Source: Solitalea koreensis
GTDB lineage: Bacteria; Bacteroidota; Bacteroidia; Sphingobacteriales; Sphingobacteriaceae
Assembly (NCBI RefSeq): GCF_900182575.1
Contig: NZ_FXSZ01000004.1
Coordinates: 307,262-371,261, forward strand
Reading direction: 5' to 3'
Length of the DNA: 64,000 bases
The notes beneath the pieces were generated by a model. It did no database searches. It saw only the letters and a program-made list of their open reading frames with translations, and was not told where the DNA came from. Within the stretch, counting starts at the first letter, position 1; each line of letters starts with the position of its first letter. A program made the translations under genes and the position numbers. Shown in pieces: positions 48,331-55,698 of the stretch.

Positions 48331-48558
48331 TTAGTAGTTTGTTCGCTTTTCTTCAGATCCAATTATGTCAAGTATATTTAATTCTAATATTTTGGCTATT
48401 TCATATAGTCTTTCCAGGGTAATTGTTGTATGTCCTAGTTCTGTTTTGCTATAGGCATTTTGAGAAATTCCAAGTTTAAGTGCCATGTATTCTTGAGAAT
48501 AGTTTTTTGATTCTCTAATTTGGCGAATTTTGGAGTGAACGTTGATTTTAGTATTCAT
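48331..48558 (-). CDS. Small XRE-family helix-turn-helix regulator
   Basis: 75 residues, essentially only a Cro/C1-type HTH domain: KIRQIRESKNYSQEYMA, LGISQNAYSKTE and LERLYEIAKILEL mark helices 1-5. It has no effector or dimerisation domain beyond a short tail. It should bind DNA as a dimer. It is divergent from the first exported-peptide gene, separated by 460 bases, so it is a candidate local regulator, which is inference. Confidence 0.85.
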   Translation of the reverse strand: MNTKINVHSKIRQIRESKNYSQEYMALKLGISQNAYSKTELGHTTITLERLYEIAKILELNILDIIGSEEKRTNY

Positions 48559-49018
48559 AAGTTTTTCATTCTTATAGGTGTAATGTGTAGAAATGCGAAA
48601 AAAATAAAGAAATGCTGTCTTGGATAACTTTTTTTTCTAAAAAGTAGAATTACTTTTCTGTTATTGCCATTCTAAATCAATTGTAAGGCATTATATACCC
48701 CCATTCACAATATTTGTGCCAATGCATTTTTAATCGCCAAAAATGCCGTTTGCCTGCTTCAAGTTGGTCTGTCTCGTTTCGGTTTTTTCGAAATCTATTT
48801 TAATTATCAAATAGGCCACATTTACTTACTATTTGTAGCCCTATTCCAAAAGGTTGTAAGTATCTGAGTTCCTTACTCTAAGTGGTTGTTGATTAGAGGT
48901 ATGTGTTGTAATGTAAAGCGTGTTTTGGTATCAAAATCGCTTAGAATGATGACCGGTTGTAAAAGCGAAAGCCGAAAAGCTTTAACAGAGTAGGCAATAA
49001 AAATCAATCAACATCACA
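48559..49018. other. Intergenic region upstream of the peptide locus
   Basis: 460 bases without a credible gene. The left part holds a perfect 8-bp hairpin (GCATTTTT with AAAAATGC, 48724-48746) and an inverted repeat CACAA-TAT-TTGTG near 48706. The right part, from 48851, is the first copy of the duplicated leader described separately. No consensus TAnnTTTG is clear. Confidence 0.55.
48851..49018 (+). repeat. Duplicated leader, copy 1 (upstream of peptide gene 1)
   Basis: About 168 bases directly before peptide gene 1, matching 49387-49559 before peptide gene 2. Shared blocks, in order: AGGTTGTAA, ACTCTAA, GGTTGTTGATTAGA, TGTTGTAAT, TTTTGGTATCAAAATCGCT, CCGGTT, CCGAAAAGCTT, AGAGTAGG and AAAAATCAA. 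It includes the small inverted repeat TTTTG-GTAT-CAAAA and a hairpin CGGTT...AGCCG. Confidence 0.85.
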
Positions 49019-49234
49019 ATGAAAAATTTATCAGTTTCAAATTTTGTAGAATTATCAATGCACGAAGCAGAATCTACTAATGGCGGTGGACGTAGTGGAA
49101 GTGGCGGCAGTAGTTTATTAAATTTTAGTGTCGGCGATATTTTGAGTGGAAATCATATTGCCAACGGAAACTTTAATTGTAATACGGTTAACGTAGGAAG
49201 TATTGTTGGAAATATCTTGGCTTTGGGATTGTAA
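49019..49234 (+). CDS. Double-glycine leader peptide precursor 1
   Basis: 71 residues from the ATG at 49019. The leader MKNLSVSNFVELSMHEAEST ends in NGGG. Counting back from G23, the family's hydrophobic positions are F at -15 and L at -12, but -7 is Ala and -4 is Thr, so it is a weaker leader than that of gene 2. The predicted mature part (residues 24-71) is 48 residues, Gly/Ser-rich at first, then NFSVGDILSGNHIANGNFN, CNTVNV and SIVGNILALGL. It has one cysteine, absent from peptide 2. A strong terminator follows. No family is recognised; a bacteriocin or signalling peptide is inference from leader and exporter. Confidence 0.82.
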   Translation: MKNLSVSNFVELSMHEAESTNGGGRSGSGGSSLLNFSVGDILSGNHIANGNFNCNTVNVGSIVGNILALGL

Positions 49235-49266
49235 GCGTTTTCATTCTTGCAATTTAAAGCACTTAT

Positions 49267-49302
49267 AAAAAGCCTGTAGTAAACTTTACTACAGGCTTTT
49301 TT
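49267..49302 (+). terminator. Rho-independent terminator after peptide gene 1
   Basis: AAAAGCCTGTAGTAAA and its complement form a stem of about 13-16 bp with a very short loop, ending in six T. Peptide gene 1 is therefore probably transcribed on its own. Confidence 0.9.
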
Positions 49303-49386
49303 GTACAGAGACCCACATCCAGATTTAGCTTAATGCTAAATAAGATCAGTATACCCTCGTATGAGTGTTTATTGGTTTATTCTAAT

Positions 49387-49559
49387 AGGTTGTAAAATAA
49401 TTGTGAAATTACTCTAACTGGTTGTTGATTAGATGTTTATGTTGTAATCAAAAGGCTCTTTTGGTATCAAAATCGCTATAATAGTCGCAACCGGTTATAA
49501 AAAGCGGAAACCGAAAAGCTTAAAAAGAGTAGGTGCAAAAAATCAATAACACATTTACA
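49387..49559 (+). repeat. Duplicated leader, copy 2 (upstream of peptide gene 2)
   Basis: About 173 bases aligned with 48851-49018 over its whole length with small indels. The hairpin arms here read CGGTT and AACCG, all Watson-Crick; in copy 1 they read CGGTT and AGCCG, with one U-G pair. The stem is thus kept while the base changes. Confidence 0.85.
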
Positions 49560-49772
49560 ATGAAAAATTTATTAGTAAAAACTTTTGGTTTTGAAGAATT
49601 GTCAGCTAAAGAAGTAGAACTTATTAATGGCGGCGGTCATTCAAAAGGCGGTGGCGGCTTAATTAATGTAAGCGTAGGCGATATTTTGAGTGACAACAAA
49701 ATTTTAAATGACAACTTTAATGGTAATAAAGTTAACATTTTAAGCATTGTTGGCAATCTGATCGGTTTATAA
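49560..49772 (+). CDS. Double-glycine leader peptide precursor 2
   Basis: 70 residues from the ATG at 49560, which matches the start of gene 1 (MKNL); the frame is open 27 bases further upstream, inside the leader. The leader MKNLLVKTFGFEELSAKEVE-LIN-GG fits the double-glycine consensus well: F at -15, L at -12, V at -7, I at -4, cleavage after G25. The predicted mature peptide (residues 26-70) is 45 residues and shares SVGDILS, N-F-N, V-N and SIVGN with peptide 1. It has no cysteine. It has its own leader and terminator. Substrate of the adjacent C39 exporter is the likely role. Confidence 0.85.
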   Translation: MKNLLVKTFGFEELSAKEVELINGGGHSKGGGGLINVSVGDILSDNKILNDNFNGNKVNILSIVGNLIGL

Positions 49773-49798
49773 TACCCTTTGGTAATGCATAAACGTGT

Positions 49799-49838
49799 AT
49801 CCCGTGATTGAGCCTTGAGCCAATCCGGGATTACTTTT
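49799..49838 (+). terminator. Rho-independent terminator after peptide gene 2
   Basis: ATCCCG-T-GATTG and CAATC-CGGGAT form an 11-bp stem with one bulged T, followed by a run of six T. It separates the peptide genes from the export genes. Confidence 0.8.
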
Positions 49839-49924
49839 TTAGTTTAGTATCAATTGCAAGAATATTTTATTTGGAACACAAGTTGTTATCTCAGTCGAAA
49901 TTCTTGTACTATTCTTAATATCCT

Positions 49925-51091
49925 ATGACAAAGCTCATCTTTCCGATTGAAATAGTTGAAAATAGCGTTGAACAACATTTTCTGCAACATGACAGCACTA
50001 CTAAGGCAATTTATCAAATTGTATTATTGTTTTTAGCAGGGGTAATTGCATCATTATGGTTTATTAAGGTTGATATAAATGTAAGGAGTACAGGGATACT
50101 AAAGCCTATTATCGATAGAACGGAAATTAGGGTACCTGTATCAGGCAAAGTCAATGAATTTTTTGCCAAGGAGAATATTCCAATTAAAGCTGGTCAGGTT
50201 TTGTTGAGTATTCGGACAGATTTACTTGAGCAACAATCTGTTTCTGTAGATGAACAGATTATCGAATTAAGAGGAAGAATGGAGGATTTGGAGAAACTGG
50301 TGCAGGTTAGTAAAAGCCGTAATTTACAGTCTCCGGTTCTATTTAGAACTTCCCTGTATCTTCAGCAATATAGCCTTTTTAAACAACAGGTAATGGATGC
50401 CGATGCACTCTATAAAAATAGTAAAAGAACATACGATCGTTATAAATACTTGTCTGATAATAAGGCAATTACTGCTGCTGAGTTTGAGAAATATGAGTTT
50501 GAACTCCAAAATGCTCAAAATGCTGTTCAATTATTATATGAAACTCAAAATGCGCAATGTCAAACCGAATTAACTAATCTTCGCCGACAATTTCAAGATT
50601 TGAATGCAAAGCAAAAGATGTTTAATAAAGAAAAGGAACTATATGTAGTAAAAGCCCCTATGAATGGCACTATTCAGCAATTAAAAGGATTGCAGAGTGG
50701 AAGTTTTATTACAAGCGGAGATGTAATAGCACAAATTTCACCTGATACAACTGTTATGGCTGAAGTATTCTTGCTTTCAAAAGATGTTGGGCTTTTAAAA
50801 GTTGGAACGCCGGTCCGACTTCAGGTTGATGCTTTCAATTATAATGAATGGGGAGAGGTAAGTGGCAAAGTTGCAGAGATTTCTAACGATGTCATTATCG
50901 GTGACACACAGCAGCCTTATTTTAAAGTAAAATGCTTGTTGAATGCCGAGCAATTGAAATTGAAAAATGGGTATATAGCTAAGCTTAAAAAAGGAATGAC
51001 TTTGCAAGCAAGATTCTATATAACAAGACAAACTTTATTTCAATTGCTTTACCATACGATGGATGATTGGCTAAATCCAAGCAGAGCTTAG
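49925..51091 (+). CDS. HlyD-family membrane fusion protein of the peptide exporter
   Basis: 388 residues. One membrane helix (about 28-47) is followed by a biotinyl-lipoyl half-motif (VPVSGKVNEFFAKENIPIKAG), a long coiled-coil hairpin (about 105-235), the second half (VKAPMNGTIQQLKGLQSGSFI) and a beta-barrel region. This is the periplasmic adaptor of type I-like exporters for toxins and bacteriocins. The C39 ABC gene follows after 36 bases. No TolC homolog is in the window, so an outer-membrane channel would have to be encoded elsewhere. Confidence 0.9.
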   Translation: MTKLIFPIEIVENSVEQHFLQHDSTTKAIYQIVLLFLAGVIASLWFIKVDINVRSTGILKPIIDRTEIRVPVSGKVNEFFAKENIPIKAGQVLLSIRTDLLEQQSVSVDEQIIELRGRMEDLEKLVQVSKSRNLQSPVLFRTSLYLQQYSLFKQQVMDADALYKNSKRTYDRYKYLSDNKAITAAEFEKYEFELQNAQNAVQLLYETQNAQCQTELTNLRRQFQDLNAKQKMFNKEKELYVVKAPMNGTIQQLKGLQSGSFITSGDVIAQISPDTTVMAEVFLLSKDVGLLKVGTPVRLQVDAFNYNEWGEVSGKVAEISNDVIIGDTQQPYFKVKCLLNAEQLKLKNGYIAKLKKGMTLQARFYITRQTLFQLLYHTMDDWLNPSRA

Positions 51092-51127
51092 TCGTTTAAT
51101 ACCCAACACATCTATTTCTACAGAAAA

Positions 51128-53293
51128 ATGCGAAAAATCAGAATTAAACAACATGATGTTACCGACTGCGGAGCTGCTTGTTTGGCCTCCATTGCAGCAC
51201 ATTATGGATTGCATTTGCCAATCGCCTGCATCAGGCAGCTGGCTAGCACTGATAAAAAAGGGACTAATGTATTAGGTTTGATTGAAGCTGCCACCAAAAT
51301 TGGTTTTGCTTGTAAAGCTGTGAAAGGACCTGTTGAAAGTTTAAATAAAATACCTCTGCCAGCTATTGCTCATGTGATTCTTAATGAAACTTTGGCCCAT
51401 TACTTGGTTGTGTATGCGGTTTCCGAGAAGCACATACAGGTAATGGATCCTGCAGATGGTAAATTGCACAGGTATTCCCATGCTGATTTTAAAAAAATAT
51501 GGACAGGTGTTCTTTTATTGCTTGTTCCTGGTGATGAATTTACAGCGGTTAATGAAAAGGTTTCCTTGTATAGCCGTTTTTGGTTTTTGATAAAACCGCA
51601 TTGGGCTGTAGTTTTGCAAATTCTTTTCGGAGCCATTATTTATACTATTTTAGGATTGTCGACCTCTATTTTTATTCAAAAGCTAGTAGATAATGTCCTT
51701 CCGGAAGGAAATAAAAACCTGTTGAACCTGATGGGGTTGATCATGATTCTGCTGCTTGTACTAAAAGTATTTATCAATCATGCCAAAACAATCTTAACGT
51801 TTAAAACAGGGCAATTGATAGATGCACGGCTTATTTTAGGCTATTATAAACACTTGATGAAATTACCTCAGCAATTTTTCGACACGATGAGAGTCGGTGA
51901 AATTATTTCAAGAGTTAATGATGCAGTAAAGATAAGAGTGTTTATTAACGATGTATTGGTTGATTTTGCTGTGAATATATTTATAGTTGTCTTCTCTTTT
52001 GCGCTCATGTTCACCTACTATTGGAAATTAGCATTAATAATGCTTTTGGTAGTCCCTTTGTATTCTATTATTTATGTTATTTCAGATAAGCTTAATAAAG
52101 CTACTCAACGTAAATTGATGGAAAATTCTGCCGAATTAGAATCGCAAATAGTGGAGTCGATATCTGGTGCAGGTACAATTAAACGATTTGCTCTTGAAGA
52201 ATTTTCCAATATTAAAACGGAAACTAAATTTATTAAAGTATTACACAGTGTTTACGCTTCTTCTGTCAATTCAGTTTGGATAGGAAATGGAGTAAGTTTA
52301 ATTTCCGGTGCTTTTACAATAGGTATATTATGGATAGGGTCTTTTTTTGTATTAGATAAAATAATCACTCCAGGGGAGTTATTGTCCTTTTATGCTATTA
52401 TCGGGTATTTTACAGGGCCGGTGGGTAGCTTAATTGGGATGAATAAAACAGCGCAGGATGCTTTAATTGCAGCCGATCGCTTGTTTGAAATAATGGATTT
52501 AGAGAGAGAGACCTCAGCTAACAAAATGGAACTTATACCTGAAATGCTAGGTGATATAGAGCTTAAGAATGTATATTTTAGGTATGGAACCAGAGGATAT
52601 ATATTTGAAGACATAAGCATGGTTTTTCCAATAGGTAAAATTACAGCCATAGTAGGAGAGAGTGGTTCTGGGAAATCTACCTTAATGTCGCTCATTCAAA
52701 ATATCTATCCTTTGCTTTCGGGAAGTATCGTTATTGGTAAATATGATATAAAGTATCTTACCAACGAAAGTTTACGTAGCGTGATCGCTGTTGTGCCACA
52801 ACAAATTGACCTTTTTGCAGGTAGCATACTTGAAAATATTGCGATTGGAGATTTTAACCCTGATATAAAGAAAGTCATCTCCATTTGTACTGATTTGGGT
52901 ATAATGGATTTTATTGAGAAGTCTCCTTATGGCTTTAATACACCTTTAGGGGAAAATGGAGTTAATCTATCTGGAGGTCAGCGTCAACGTCTTTCAATTG
53001 CGAGGGCTTTATACAAAGATCCTGATATCTTGATATTAGATGAAGCTACCGCCTCTCTTGATTCTATTTCAGAACAGTATATTCAAAAGGTAATTCTGCA
53101 AATGAGAGAAGCAGGTAAAACTGTTTTAATGATTGCTCATCGGTTAAGTACGGTAATGCATGTCGATAAAATTATTGTGCTGCAAAATGGAAAACTGGTG
53201 GAAGAAGGAACTCATCAGGATTTAATGGTTCCAGGAAGTAAATACCATGCTATGTGGGAACAGCAATTTCCTGTGCTAAAAGAAATGAGTTAG
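51128..53293 (+). CDS. Peptidase-containing ABC transporter (C39 leader peptidase, exporter)
   Basis: 721 residues, the full PCAT layout. The N-terminal C39 peptidase has Q8, catalytic C14 (DCGAAC), H91 (AHYLVVY) and D107 (VMDPADG). The six-helix exporter domain spans about 155-440. The ATPase domain has Walker A GESGSGKST near 510, signature LSGGQRQR near 614, Walker B ILILDEA near 634, and H-loop IAHRLS. It should cut leaders after Gly-Gly and export the mature peptide using ATP. All catalytic residues are intact. Confidence 0.95.
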   Translation: MRKIRIKQHDVTDCGAACLASIAAHYGLHLPIACIRQLASTDKKGTNVLGLIEAATKIGFACKAVKGPVESLNKIPLPAIAHVILNETLAHYLVVYAVSEKHIQVMDPADGKLHRYSHADFKKIWTGVLLLLVPGDEFTAVNEKVSLYSRFWFLIKPHWAVVLQILFGAIIYTILGLSTSIFIQKLVDNVLPEGNKNLLNLMGLIMILLLVLKVFINHAKTILTFKTGQLIDARLILGYYKHLMKLPQQFFDTMRVGEIISRVNDAVKIRVFINDVLVDFAVNIFIVVFSFALMFTYYWKLALIMLLVVPLYSIIYVISDKLNKATQRKLMENSAELESQIVESISGAGTIKRFALEEFSNIKTETKFIKVLHSVYASSVNSVWIGNGVSLISGAFTIGILWIGSFFVLDKIITPGELLSFYAIIGYFTGPVGSLIGMNKTAQDALIAADRLFEIMDLERETSANKMELIPEMLGDIELKNVYFRYGTRGYIFEDISMVFPIGKITAIVGESGSGKSTLMSLIQNIYPLLSGSIVIGKYDIKYLTNESLRSVIAVVPQQIDLFAGSILENIAIGDFNPDIKKVISICTDLGIMDFIEKSPYGFNTPLGENGVNLSGGQRQRLSIARALYKDPDILILDEATASLDSISEQYIQKVILQMREAGKTVLMIAHRLSTVMHVDKIIVLQNGKLVEEGTHQDLMVPGSKYHAMWEQQFPVLKEMS

Positions 53294-53315
53294 AGCGAAT
53301 TAATGAATTCACTCT
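53292..53315. terminator. Weak inverted repeat between the exporter and the permease gene
   Basis: AGAGCGAATT and GAATTCACTCT form an imperfect 9-10 bp stem between convergent stops, followed on plus by a T-rich stretch. Confidence 0.35.
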
Positions 53316-53338
53316 TTACTTTGATCTTTTCGCTTATT

Positions 53339-54571
53339 TTACTCATATCTCAAAGCTTCAACAGGATCAAGTTTTGAAGCTTTTATGGCTGGATAAAGGC
53401 CTGAAACTAATCCAACAATAGTACAAACAGCAATGCCGCCGAATATCCATTGCCATGGAATAATAAAGCCTCCTCCAATCAATAGCGAGAGTCCGTTGCC
53501 GGCAAATATTCCGAGGATGATGCCACCAATTCCACCTAACTGACAAATAAGTAAGGCCTCATACAAAAATTGACGACGAATTACTGTAGGAGTAGCACCT
53601 AGCGATTTTCTGATGCCGATTTCACGAGTACGCTCCGTTACAGAAACCAACATAATATTCATCAGGCCAATAGACGCTCCAATAAGGGTTACAATTCCGA
53701 TAACGGTTGCTGAAATTGTTAAATAGCTTACAATATTTAGAAAAGTTTGAGCAAGCGCATCACTCTTAGTGATTTCAAAATTATTTTCTTGGGCAACATT
53801 CAGTTTTCTGATATTACGCATTTTACTGGTGGCTTCACCGATAGCCGGTTCCATAGTTTGCGGATTACTTACAGTTACTGTAATTATATAACTTCTATTC
53901 TGACTACCGGAAGTCATCTTGGCTTTTAACAATGGTATCAAGCTGAATCGGTCACCTGCACCTACAGCTGCTGATCCTTTTTCAGTCAATAAGCCTACTA
54001 TTTTGTATTTATCGTTGCCTATACTGATTATCTTATTGATAGGGTCGGTATTGGGGAATAGATTGGTTTTAATTTCGTGGCCAATTATACAAACTGCAGT
54101 TCCAAACTCTAATTCTGAAGAAGAAAAGTTCCTGCCTGATTCAAGTTTATAGCCGGATGTAAGAAGGTAATTTTCATCACCTCCCTGAACGTAAATATTA
54201 GGATTGGTTTTCTTTTCGTTGAATTTAAGGGTAGCATTGAAAGACGAAACGCATGACACCGATACTATTCCAGAAGTATTGTATGATTTTTTAAATGCAA
54301 TAGCCTCATCGTATTTTATGGAAGGAAAACGTTTTGGAGCATTGCCGCCTCCTCCAATTCTAATGTTCGTGCCCCGATTTCGAATCGTGAATGAATTGGA
54401 GCCCATGCTTGCAAATGTGTTGTTTGCAAAGCTTTTTACGCCATCAATAGCAGTTAAAATACCTACTAAGGCCATAATGCCAATTGAAATAATGAGGGCG
54501 GTCAGTGTAGTTCGCAGCTTATTGCCTTTTATTGACTGTATCCCAATTTTGATTGTTTCAATGGCGCTCAT
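53339..54571 (-). CDS. MacB/FtsX-type ABC transporter permease
   Basis: 410 residues from the ATG at 54571 (a TTG sits directly before it). One N-terminal helix, a periplasmic MacB_PCD-like domain (about 45-260) and three C-terminal helices with TERTREIGIRKSLGATP, the signature of the family. No ATPase subunit is adjacent. It may work with an ATPase encoded elsewhere; efflux or lipoprotein/peptide handling is possible. It converges on the peptide exporter and looks independent of it. Confidence 0.88.
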   Translation of the reverse strand: MSAIETIKIGIQSIKGNKLRTTLTALIISIGIMALVGILTAIDGVKSFANNTFASMGSNSFTIRNRGTNIRIGGGGNAPKRFPSIKYDEAIAFKKSYNTSGIVSVSCVSSFNATLKFNEKKTNPNIYVQGGDENYLLTSGYKLESGRNFSSSELEFGTAVCIIGHEIKTNLFPNTDPINKIISIGNDKYKIVGLLTEKGSAAVGAGDRFSLIPLLKAKMTSGSQNRSYIITVTVSNPQTMEPAIGEATSKMRNIRKLNVAQENNFEITKSDALAQTFLNIVSYLTISATVIGIVTLIGASIGLMNIMLVSVTERTREIGIRKSLGATPTVIRRQFLYEALLICQLGGIGGIILGIFAGNGLSLLIGGGFIIPWQWIFGGIAVCTIVGLVSGLYPAIKASKLDPVEALRYE

Positions 54572-54598
54572 CAAAATAAATTATTCTTCTAAAATAAA

Positions 54599-54627
54599 CA
54601 AGTCCCGGCTTTTTTTGCCGGGACTTG
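54599..54627 (-). terminator. Terminator after the iscA-type gene
   Basis: A perfect 11-bp stem, CAAGTCCCGGC with GCCGGGACTTG around seven bases; on the minus strand it is followed by TTTATTTT. Confidence 0.7.
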
Positions 54628-54650
54628 CGAAAAATGTTCAAAATATTTTC

Positions 54651-55013
54651 TTAAACTCCAAATGAAGTGCCGCAACCGCAGGTGCTACTTGCATTGGGAT
54701 TGTTAAATGTGAATCCACGCGAATTTAAGCCATCTTGCCAATCTACCTCCATGCCAATTAGGTACATGCCATGCGCTTTGTTTAAATAAACTTTTACGCC
54801 TTCGTAATAAAACTCTTCGTCACCTTCTTTCTTTTTATCGAAACCCAGCACATAGTTCATTCCCGCACAGCCACCACCTTCAACACCAACGCGCAAGCCA
54901 AACTCTTCGGTGAGTTCTTTCTGCTCTACCAATTTCTGCAATTCTTTAATAGCTCCTTTAGTAAAAGTAATCGGAATTAAGGTAGATGTATTGTTTACAA
55001 CATTCGCTTCCAT
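54651..55013 (-). CDS. IscA/HesB/ErpA-type iron-sulfur cluster carrier
   Basis: 120 residues from the ATG at 55013. The three conserved cysteines are C49 (GGGCAGMNY), C112 and C114 (TCGCGTSF). It acts as an A-type carrier delivering Fe-S clusters to apoproteins. An upstream TTG at 55025 is also in frame, but the -7 element at 55034-55041 would leave it almost no leader. It is divergent from the next gene, with an intergenic gap of under 60 bases. Which A-type subfamily is not decided. Confidence 0.92.
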   Translation of the reverse strand: MEANVVNNTSTLIPITFTKGAIKELQKLVEQKELTEEFGLRVGVEGGGCAGMNYVLGFDKKKEGDEEFYYEGVKVYLNKAHGMYLIGMEVDWQDGLNSRGFTFNNPNASSTCGCGTSFGV

Positions 55014-55033
55014 ATATTCGTCCAAAATTTTTA

Positions 55034-55041
55034 CAAATATA
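55034..55041 (-). promoter_or_regulatory. -7 promoter element for the iscA-type gene
   Basis: TATATTTG on the minus strand, 20 bases before the ATG at 55013. No clear -33 TTG. Confidence 0.5.
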
Positions 55042-55071
55042 CGTTTAATTGATGATTTTTGTTTTTTGATA

Positions 55072-55620
55072 ATGAAGCTTATGATTTTAGAAATTACGTG
55101 GAATCAGGCACCTTCAATTGGGGTGCCAGTAGTAGGATTACTTATTTTAATGATTTTCTCTTTAAGAGAGCATTTTTTTGCCAAAGAGAAAACCGAAGTT
55201 CACCAAGCTTCGCTCGAACTAAAAAAGAATATACAAAATCATACATTGCCATTGCGTTTACAGGCTTACGAACGCTTAACTTTGTTGATTGAACGTATTA
55301 CTCCTTCAAATCTATTCTTACGTATCAATCCTCAGGGGTTAACAGCACGTGATATGCAAGCGATTTGTTTAAATGAAATCAGGAATGAGTTTGATCATAA
55401 TGTGTCACAACAATTGTACGTTACTGAATCGGCTTGGCAATCGATAAAAAAAACAAAGGACGAAACCGTTCTGACAATCAATTCAATTACTTCAAGCCTT
55501 CCTGTTGATGCAACTGGTTTGGATTTAAGTCGGGCGGTACTTGAGCATGTAAGCAAAGGGCAAAGCGATCCGTATAGTAATACGATTTCTGTTTTGCGTG
55601 CAGAGGTGGCAAAGTTTTAA
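55072..55620 (+). CDS. Membrane-anchored protein of unknown function
   Basis: 182 residues from the ATG at 55072 (a second ATG at 55081 is equally possible). The frame extends far upstream over the iscA-type gene, but that part is antisense shadow. A single membrane helix (about 16-35, VPVVGLLILMIFSL) is followed by a cytoplasmic-looking helical region: LPLRLQAYERLTLLIERITPS, then FDHNVSQQLYV. I do not recognise a named domain. It lies 78 bases before the mutase gene. Confidence 0.75.
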   Translation: MKLMILEITWNQAPSIGVPVVGLLILMIFSLREHFFAKEKTEVHQASLELKKNIQNHTLPLRLQAYERLTLLIERITPSNLFLRINPQGLTARDMQAICLNEIRNEFDHNVSQQLYVTESAWQSIKKTKDETVLTINSITSSLPVDATGLDLSRAVLEHVSKGQSDPYSNTISVLRAEVAKF

Positions 55621-55698
55621 ATTTTTAATTAATAATGGTAGAAGACTGTTTCTATCATTCAATCATCACTTTAACTTTAGTTTACCAATCCATATTTT

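Larger units (their letters stand above)
49235..49559. other. Region between the two peptide genes: terminator plus second leader copy
   Basis: 325 bases without a gene. It contains the terminator at 49267-49302 and the second leader copy from 49387. About 80 bases between them show nothing I can name. Confidence 0.6.

Noticed and set aside
49773..49924. Possible immunity gene between the peptide genes and the exporter
   Set aside because: The longest ATG frame is only a few codons and the space is taken by a terminator.
53339..54571. MacB-type permease as part of the peptide exporter
   Set aside because: It is on the opposite strand, has no ATPase partner here, and the C39 exporter is complete without it.
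54910..55071. Upstream extension of the unknown membrane protein gene
   Set aside because: It would overlap the iscA-type gene and both promoters; the ATG at 55072 gives a normal start.
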